Source: JAXHUH01 sp034211175 (lineage in GTDB: Bacteria > Actinomycetota > Acidimicrobiia > Acidimicrobiales > CAIXPF01). Taken from it: a stretch of DNA of 27,887 nt. Within the stretch, counting starts at the first letter, position 1. The number at the start of each line of letters is the position of its first letter. The stretch spans positions 1 to 27,887 of the forward strand of contig JAXHUH010000245.1 in the NCBI GenBank assembly GCA_034211175.1, in the 5' to 3' direction. The notes beneath the pieces were generated by a model. The model ran no database searches. It was not told the DNA's origin and saw only the letters and a program-made list of their open reading frames with translations. Below are positions 23,182 to 27,887 of this stretch, piece after piece. Both the position numbers and the translations under genes were made by a program.

Positions 23182-24841
23182 CGGCCTGATCGTCGACGGT
23201 TCCGGGCTGCCCGGCCGTCGCGGCGACGTCGGCATCCGCGACGGTCGCCTGGCCGCCGTCGGCGGCCGTCTCGGTGAGGCCCGCAGTGAGCTGAACGCCG
23301 CCGGGCGGGTCGTCGCTCCCGGGTTCATCGACCCGCACACCCACTACGACGCGCAGCTGTGCTTCGACCCGTACGCCTTCCCGGCGATCGAGCACGGGGT
23401 CACCACCGTCGTGCCCGGCAACTGCTCGCTCAGCCTCGCCCCGCTGCGCTCCGAGCAGCGCGACGCGTTCAGCGCGATGTTCCGCCTGATCGAGGAGATG
23501 CCGAAGCAGACCTTCGACGCCGGCGTCGACTGGCGGTGGGGTGAGGGCTTCGACGGCTGGCTCGACGCGCTGGTCGGCAACATCGCCCTCAACGTCGCCC
23601 CGCTCGTGGGCCACTCGGTCCTGCGCATGTTCGTGATGGGGCCCGACGCCCAGCAGCGGGCCGCGACCAGCGACGAGGTCTCGGCGATGGCCGACGTCCT
23701 GCGGGCCTGCCTCGACGCGGGCGCGGTCGGCCTGTCGACCAGCTTCGTCGACATCGACGAGACCTACCGGCCGGTGCCGAGCCGGTGGGCCGACCGGGGC
23801 GAGCTCGACGCCCTCGCCGCCGTGCTGGGCGAGCGCGACAAGATCCTCCAGATCGTCCACGAGTTCTACGACGCCGACCTCACCGTCGCCCGCGTCGCCC
23901 AGCTCGCCGATCTGTCACGTCGCCACCAGATCACGACGACCCTGTCGCCGCAGTTCCACTCCGACGCCGCCCCGGCCACGGTGCCCGCGGTGATGGAGGC
24001 GGTCGAGGCGGCCCGCGCGTCGGGCGCCGCGGTGTGGCCCCAGGTCCAGACCCGCCCGATCGACATCAGCTTCACGCTCGACCAGCGCAGCCTGATGCTG
24101 CTGTCGATGCCGAGCTGGTGGAAGGTGGCCTCGCTGCCCGACCACGCCGATCGCGTCGCCGCGGTGAAGGACCGGCGCGAGGCGCTGGTCGCCGAGATGG
24201 ACTCGCTGGCCAAGCGGCCCAACGGCGGCCTCGGGGCCGGCGGGTTCGTGGTGCGCGAGGTCATCAACGACCACAACGACGACCTCGTCGGCCGCTCGAT
24301 CGAGGACATCGCCACCGAGCGCGGCTGCACCCCCGGCGAGGCCGTGGTCGATCTCGTCGCCGACGAGGACCTCGGCACCTGGTTCATCCGGGAGAACATC
24401 GGCCACAACAACTCGCCGGTGATCGGTGAGCTGCTGGCCGACGCGAACGTCCACATCGGCGCCTCCGACGGCGGCGCCCACGTCGGTTCGTTCTCGACGT
24501 TCGGCGACACCGGCTACCTGTTCAGCGAGTTCGTCCGGGGGACGGGGTCGCTGTCGGTGGAGCAGGCGGTCAAGAAGATCACGCTCGACCCGGCCACGAT
24601 CTGGGGCATCGAGGGGCGCGGGCTGCTGACCGAGGGTTACGCGGCCGATGTCGTCGTCTTCGACGCCGACACGATCGGACGTGGCCCGGAGATCGCCTCC
24701 GACGACTTCCCCGGCGACGGGATCCGCTGGATCCGCCGCCAGGAGGGGGTCGACACGGTCATCGTGAACGGCGAGGTCACCTGGACCGACGCCGACGGCT
24801 ACGCCCCCGGCGCTCGCGCCGGCGCCATCGCCACCCGCTGA
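23159..24841 (+). CDS. D-aminoacylase / N-acyl-D-amino-acid deacylase family amidohydrolase
   Basis: 560 residues of the amidohydrolase 3 type. The N-terminal beta-sandwich (LVIRDGLIVDGSGLPGRRGD) leads into VVAPGFIDPHTHYDAQ with His60 and His62. Cys89 (PGNCS), His152 (VGHS), His234 (IVHEF) and Asp437 in GASDGGAH complete a metal and catalytic set corresponding in order to D-aminoacylase (recalled as H67, H69, C96, H220, H250, D366); the spacing is longer in the second half because of inserts. It hydrolyses an amide or cyclic amide in the cytoplasm; the true substrate is open, as many family members are not D-aminoacylases. ATG 23159 has RBS AAGGAG. It is the last gene of a three-gene coupled unit. 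Confidence 0.85.
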   Translation: MLDLVIRDGLIVDGSGLPGRRGDVGIRDGRLAAVGGRLGEARSELNAAGRVVAPGFIDPHTHYDAQLCFDPYAFPAIEHGVTTVVPGNCSLSLAPLRSEQRDAFSAMFRLIEEMPKQTFDAGVDWRWGEGFDGWLDALVGNIALNVAPLVGHSVLRMFVMGPDAQQRAATSDEVSAMADVLRACLDAGAVGLSTSFVDIDETYRPVPSRWADRGELDALAAVLGERDKILQIVHEFYDADLTVARVAQLADLSRRHQITTTLSPQFHSDAAPATVPAVMEAVEAARASGAAVWPQVQTRPIDISFTLDQRSLMLLSMPSWWKVASLPDHADRVAAVKDRREALVAEMDSLAKRPNGGLGAGGFVVREVINDHNDDLVGRSIEDIATERGCTPGEAVVDLVADEDLGTWFIRENIGHNNSPVIGELLADANVHIGASDGGAHVGSFSTFGDTGYLFSEFVRGTGSLSVEQAVKKITLDPATIWGIEGRGLLTEGYAADVVVFDADTIGRGPEIASDDFPGDGIRWIRRQEGVDTVIVNGEVTWTDADGYAPGARAGAIATR

Positions 24842-24916
24842 CCCCACCCCGACCCCGAACTGGCGGGGAAATCCGTCAGCGCGCAGAGCAGCGAACCGCG
24901 CCAGAACGATCTCGGA

Positions 24917-24960
24917 CTGGTCTACCGATCTGACGCCCACGGCGCAGATCGGTAGGCCAG
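24917..24960. repeat. Large imperfect hairpin downstream of the amidohydrolase
   Basis: Arms 24917-24932 (CTGGTCTACCGATCTG) and 24945-24960 (CAGATCGGTAGGCCAG) pair at 15 of 16 positions. After one bulged A the stem continues as CGCC/GGCG around a CAC loop, giving about 20 pairs. The nonamer GCCAGAACG occurs just before (24900-24908) and at the right edge (24956-24964). It most likely terminates the amidohydrolase transcript, though a small repeat element is possible. Apart from this, the stretch 24842-25126 shows no gene. Confidence 0.55.
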
Positions 24961-25126
24961 AACGTCGTCGGGGCGGGGAGGGTGGCTGACGGCGGGACCT
25001 TCGGCACTGGCCGGGCGGGTGATCAGGGACGAACGTGATCGCGACGCGGTCGTTCGGTGCGGTCGCTCAGGTCGACCGCCGCCCGGTCCCACGCCGGACG
25101 GCCGCGCCCTGGGAAGGGAGCGGCCG

Positions 25127-26113
25127 ATGTCCATCACCGCCGAGCGAGGCACCCGGGCCGCGGCTCCGGGCACACCGAGCGGCGCGGGCCCGACACGTTC
25201 GGCACTCGCGCTCGATGTCAGCCACCTCACGAAGCGCTACGGCCACCGGACCGTCGTCGACGACCTCAGCTTTACCGCGCAGCCGGGCCGCGTCACCGGC
25301 TTCCTCGGGCCCAACGGTTCGGGGAAGTCGACGACGATGAAGATGCTGCTCGGGCTGGCCTCGCCCAACGGGGGCCGGGCCCTGATCGGCGGGGTCACCT
25401 ATCGGGAGCTGCCCGAGCCGGCCCGCACCGTCGGGGTCGTGCTCGAACCGAACGCGTTCCACCCCGACCGCAGCGGACGCAACCACCTGCGGGTGCTGGC
25501 CGACGCCACCGGCATCGCCGCGGCCCGGGTCGACGAGACGCTCACCGCCGTCGGCCTCGACGCCGAGGCCGCCGACCGCAGGGTCGCCACGTACTCACTG
25601 GGCATGAAGCAGCGCCTGTCGCTCGCCGCCGCCCTGCTCGGTGACCCGCCGGTGCTCGTGCTCGACGAGCCGGCCAACGGGCTCGACCCGCGTGGCATCC
25701 ATGCCCTGCGCGACCTGTTGCGGGCCCGCGCCCATCGGGGCCACACCGTGTTCGTGTCGAGCCACCTGCTCGGTGAGATCGAGCACCTGGCCGATGACGT
25801 CGTCGTGATCGACCGGGGCCGGCTCGTGACGTGCGGGGTGGTCGAAGAGCTGCGGCGGGCGGCATCGTTCGTCCGCACGTCGTCGCCCGACGTCCTGGTG
25901 AAGGAGCTCGAGCTCGCCGGAGCGACGGTCGAGCGGCCCGAGCCCGGCGCCCTCGTCGTCACGGGGATCTCGATGGACGAGATCGGCGTGCGCGCGTTCG
26001 CGGCCGGCGCCGTCCTCCACGAGCTGTCGGCCCACGCCGGGTCGCTCGAGGAGCTGTTCCTGGCGTGGACCGTCGACGGTGAGGCGGTCGACGAGGAGGT
26101 GCTGCCGTCATGA
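25127..26113 (+). CDS. ABC transporter ATP-binding protein
   Basis: 328 residues. Walker A GPNGSGKST (61-69), signature YSLGMKQR (156-163), Walker B VLVLDEPANGLDP (from about 176) and the switch His in VFVSSHLLGEIEHL. The C-terminal 80 residues form a DrrA/BcrA-like extension (VLHELSAHAGSLEELFLAWT). This is the ATPase of a two-component drug- or lantibiotic-type exporter. The N-terminal 27 residues before the ABC domain are low-complexity. ATG 25127 follows RBS GAAGGGAG; the in-frame start at 25019 lacks one. Its stop overlaps the permease start (ATGA). Substrate unknown. Confidence 0.93.
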   Translation: MSITAERGTRAAAPGTPSGAGPTRSALALDVSHLTKRYGHRTVVDDLSFTAQPGRVTGFLGPNGSGKSTTMKMLLGLASPNGGRALIGGVTYRELPEPARTVGVVLEPNAFHPDRSGRNHLRVLADATGIAAARVDETLTAVGLDAEAADRRVATYSLGMKQRLSLAAALLGDPPVLVLDEPANGLDPRGIHALRDLLRARAHRGHTVFVSSHLLGEIEHLADDVVVIDRGRLVTCGVVEELRRAASFVRTSSPDVLVKELELAGATVERPEPGALVVTGISMDEIGVRAFAAGAVLHELSAHAGSLEELFLAWTVDGEAVDEEVLPS

Positions 26114-26856
26114 CCTGGCTGGCGTTGGTGAAGGCGGAGCTGCGCAAGCTCCGGACGACCCGGATGCCGTGGGCGTTCGCCGTCGTGCTCGCGGTGATCG
26201 CCGTCGTCAACGGCATCGCCGTCGTCGCCGGCACCGACATGGACGGCTCGAAGGCGTTCATCGCCACCGCGGCCGACCAGCAGTCGATGATGGCGTTCGC
26301 GGCCAACGCGCTGATGATCGCCGGCCTCTTCGGCGCGGTCGTCACCGCACGCGAGTACGGGCACGGCACGGTCGTGCCGATGTACCTGGCCGAGCCCCGG
26401 CGGGTCCGGGCCGCGTCGGCGCAGCTGGCGGCGACCGCCGTCGGCGGCGCGGTGCTCGGCCTCCTCGGCGCGGCGATGACCATCGTGGCCATGGCGGTGA
26501 CCCTGCCGACGACCGACTACGGGTTCCTCGTGTCGGCCGGCGGCGTCACCCGGGTGCTCGCGGCCGCCGCGTTCTCGGGTGCGGCGGGAGCGGTGCTCGG
26601 CGCCGGCCTCGGTGTGATCGTGCGCAACACCGGCGGCGCGGTCACCGGCGCGGTGCTCGTCCTGGTGGTCGCCCCACCGCTGCTGGTGCAGCTGGCGAGC
26701 GACACGGCCTCGTGGGTGCCGTCGACGCTGGCCAACGTCGTCTCCGGCGTGACGTCGGAGGTCGGTGTGGTCGCCGCGCTCGGCGCCATCGCCGCCTGGG
26801 CCGTCGTGCCCGCCATCGTCGGCCTCTGGACCATCGAACGCCGCGACGTCGTCTGA
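26110..26856 (+). CDS. ABC transporter permease (ABC-2 type)
   Basis: 248 residues with about six hydrophobic segments: near 21-41, 60-80, 104-128, 143-170, 173-195 and 218-240. The cytoplasmic start LVKAELRKLRTTRMPWAF and the motif ARE-Y-HGTV after the second helix (VVTAREYGHGTVVP) are typical of ABC-2 permeases such as those of bacitracin-like or sodium exporters. It is coupled to the ATPase by an ATGA overlap, and the two should form a 2+2 exporter in the cytoplasmic membrane. No regulator gene is adjacent, so neither signal nor substrate is apparent. Confidence 0.88.
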   Translation: MTWLALVKAELRKLRTTRMPWAFAVVLAVIAVVNGIAVVAGTDMDGSKAFIATAADQQSMMAFAANALMIAGLFGAVVTAREYGHGTVVPMYLAEPRRVRAASAQLAATAVGGAVLGLLGAAMTIVAMAVTLPTTDYGFLVSAGGVTRVLAAAAFSGAAGAVLGAGLGVIVRNTGGAVTGAVLVLVVAPPLLVQLASDTASWVPSTLANVVSGVTSEVGVVAALGAIAAWAVVPAIVGLWTIERRDVV

Positions 26857-27061
26857 CGTCGCCGCCCGCCCCACGCCCCTTCACCGAACCCGTTTTGGCC
26901 AATGCCGCCGATCCACCCGTGGCCTGTATCGTACGTCAGCTCAGCGCCTAGCCGCCCCGGTTTCGTGGTGAACGGGCTGTCGGCGACTGCCTCCTCGACG
27001 TGGGGAAGTTGGGGCGATGTAGGAGTCGTTCAGCGACCGGGGGCTCACCGGCCGGTACGGT

Positions 27062-27143
27062 GAGGGAGGCCGTGACTGACGCTAGACGTGGATCACCACC
27101 GGGGAGGGCGTCGGGCTCGTGTCACAGGTCGTGCGCCTGGGTG
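27062..27143 (+). promoter_or_regulatory. ZTP (pfl) riboswitch upstream of folD remnant
   Basis: Conserved pieces appear in the right order: CGTGACTGACG (27071-27081; consensus CGUGACUGGCG), the hairpin GTGGATCACCAC (27088-27099), GGGGAG (27101-27106), a variable linker and CGCCTGGGT (27134-27142; consensus CGCCUGGGC). ZTP riboswitches sense ZTP/ZMP, signals of folate shortage, and typically control purine and one-carbon genes including folD, which is exactly the gene that follows. The outer P1 pairing looks imperfect (GGCCG has no clear CGGCC partner; GGGAGGGCGTC stands there), in line with decay of the locus. The preceding 26857-27061 shows no gene. Confidence 0.85.
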
Positions 27144-27162
27144 AACCGCCTCGACCCGGGAG

Positions 27163-27620
27163 GTGCATTCGCCGACGACCCTGGTCATGGGCGGCCGGAG
27201 TCCGGGCGCCGATCTCGTCGCGGCGCTCCGGCGGCGCGCCATGGCAGTGAAGGCAACGAACGGCCGCCGGCTAAGCCTGGCCACCGTCCTGATCGGCGAG
27301 GACCCGACCTCGGTGACCTCCGTGCGCATGAAGCAGCGGTGCTGTCGCAACGCCGGCATCGACTCCCGCCACCGTGGCGTTGGGGGCTGCGACGACGACC
27401 GTCGAGGCCGCCGTATCGGGCCTGCAGCTCGACCATGGGGTCGACGGCATACTCGTCCAACAGCCCACGCCCGTCTACGAGCACGGGCGGCCGCTTTTCG
27501 AGGCGATCGGCCCGGCCAAGGACGTTGACGGCGTGACCCTCAGCTCGTTCGCGTCGATGGCGTCCCACGTGGACGGCGACGTGCATCCTCGCTCTGAAGG
27601 TGGGACGGTCCGAGCCAGCT
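27163..27620 (+). pseudogene. folD: folD pseudogene (methylenetetrahydrofolate dehydrogenase/cyclohydrolase), N-terminal half only
   Basis: The first frame encodes LVMGGRSPGADLVAALRRRA and SLATVLIGEDPTSVTSVRMK, ending in NAGIDSRH. One extra C (27372-27373) shifts to the next frame, which continues VALGAATTTVEAAVSGLQ, VDGILVQQP and AIGPAKDVDGVTLSSFASMA. This is the FolD catalytic domain; the C-terminal NAD(P)-binding domain (SCTPGG onward) is lost. Further decay signs: no start codon at good distance from the GGGAGG RBS (27158-27163; only a GTG inside it or ATG 27187 too far away), DGR changed to GGR, and the Tyr of the S-x-x-Y-V motif replaced by Ser, although the catalytic Lys remains. The second frame stays open to a stop at 27745, but similarity fades after about 27615. 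A working copy must be elsewhere in the genome if the pathway is intact. Confidence 0.85.
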
Positions 27621-27745
27621 GTTCGGATCACGCCAAATGGCACTCATTGCTGGTCGCTGAGTCTCAGATGTGCATCTGTGAGATCGCTCCCGAAGTGCCT
27701 ATACGTTCTCTCGGCGAGGAGATAGCGTTCGTGTCGGCTCATTGA

Positions 27746-27887
27746 CTGTTCGGGATCCTTGTCCGGTGCTAGCCCCGAATGGTCATGGCGAATGTGATTC
27801 GGTGATGTGCGGGTGCGCGGAAGAGCCCTTCTGAGCTGGGAAGATGTGGGTTGTCGAGATCCACAAGCTCCAGAACAGAAGGGCTCC
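27746..27887. mobile_element. Possible insertion-sequence leading edge (family uncertain)
   Basis: After the folD remnant the sequence is less GC-rich and non-coding. It ends with an 11-bp inverted repeat GAGCCCTTCTG (27823-27833) / CAGAAGGGCTC (27876-27886) at the very edge of the window. The right arm contains AAGGG, which could be the RBS of a transposase gene starting just outside; a hairpin that hides the RBS from read-through transcripts is known in several IS families. The general look recalls IS1380-like upstream regions, but I cannot confirm a family, and no transposase codons are in the window. Confidence 0.4.

Noticed and set aside
25040..25075. CGAACG...CGTTCG inverted repeat before the ABC ATPase gene
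   Set aside because: Six-base arms with a 15-base spacer in GC-rich DNA are not significant without a second copy.

Overview
The window is very GC-rich, densely coded and arranged in short operons. Many starts overlap the preceding stop (ATGA, GTGA or TGATG) and third codon positions are almost all G or C. Gene content (IclR and PaaX regulators, class III CoA-transferase, BoxB/BoxC, an ECF42-type sigma factor, flavin-dependent oxygenase) points to a soil or aquatic actinobacterium. A member of the Acidimicrobiia is my best guess, but that is inference from style and protein flavour, not from a marker gene.

Region 1 (1-10.35 kb) is a catabolic cluster. It holds a Gfo/Idh/MocA oxidoreductase (5' cut by the window), alpha/beta hydrolase, zinc alcohol dehydrogenase, SDR (frameshifted), a four-helix membrane protein, a short citrate-synthase-fold lyase, a class III CoA-transferase, an IclR regulator, a one-domain VOC protein with an extradiol-dioxygenase-like H/H/E triad, an acyl-CoA-dehydrogenase-fold oxygenase and a frameshifted DUF8021-like protein. 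Together they suggest breakdown of an aromatic or related ring compound: hydroxylation, ring cleavage, hydrolysis or oxidation, then CoA activation and carbon-carbon cleavage. A repeated four-half-site operator, close in layout to PcaU/PobR sites of the IclR family, lies before four of its transcription units and ties them into one probable regulon.

Region 2 (10.37-17.3 kb) has a membrane protein with a Gly-rich tail, then boxB and boxC for aerobic CoA-dependent benzoate degradation, reading from a strong promoter flanked by tandem repeats. Divergent from these lie a nucleotidyltransferase, a PaaX-type regulator and a PPOX-fold flavoprotein. boxA and benzoate-CoA ligase are not in the window.

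Region 3 (17.3-21.6 kb, all minus strand) holds an ABM-domain protein, a YCII/DGPF protein and an ECF42-type sigma factor in one overlapping operon with a candidate self-recognised promoter. It also holds a 27-residue peptide gene with a strong RBS and a perfect 34-nt palindrome as terminator, a DoxX protein from a leaderless promoter with an embedded operator, and a LuxR regulator fused to a kinase-like ATPase domain.

Region 4 (21.7-26.9 kb) has a quinone-oxidoreductase-like protein, two tiny proteins translationally coupled to a D-aminoacylase-family amidohydrolase, and an ABC ATPase/permease pair.

Region 5 (26.9 kb to the end) has a ZTP (pfl) riboswitch followed by a decayed, truncated folD, then non-coding sequence ending in an inverted repeat that looks like the leading edge of an insertion sequence. 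Three plus-strand genes (SDR, DUF8021-like, folD) each carry a net +1 frameshift. For the first two a sequencing error is possible. folD shows several independent signs of decay.
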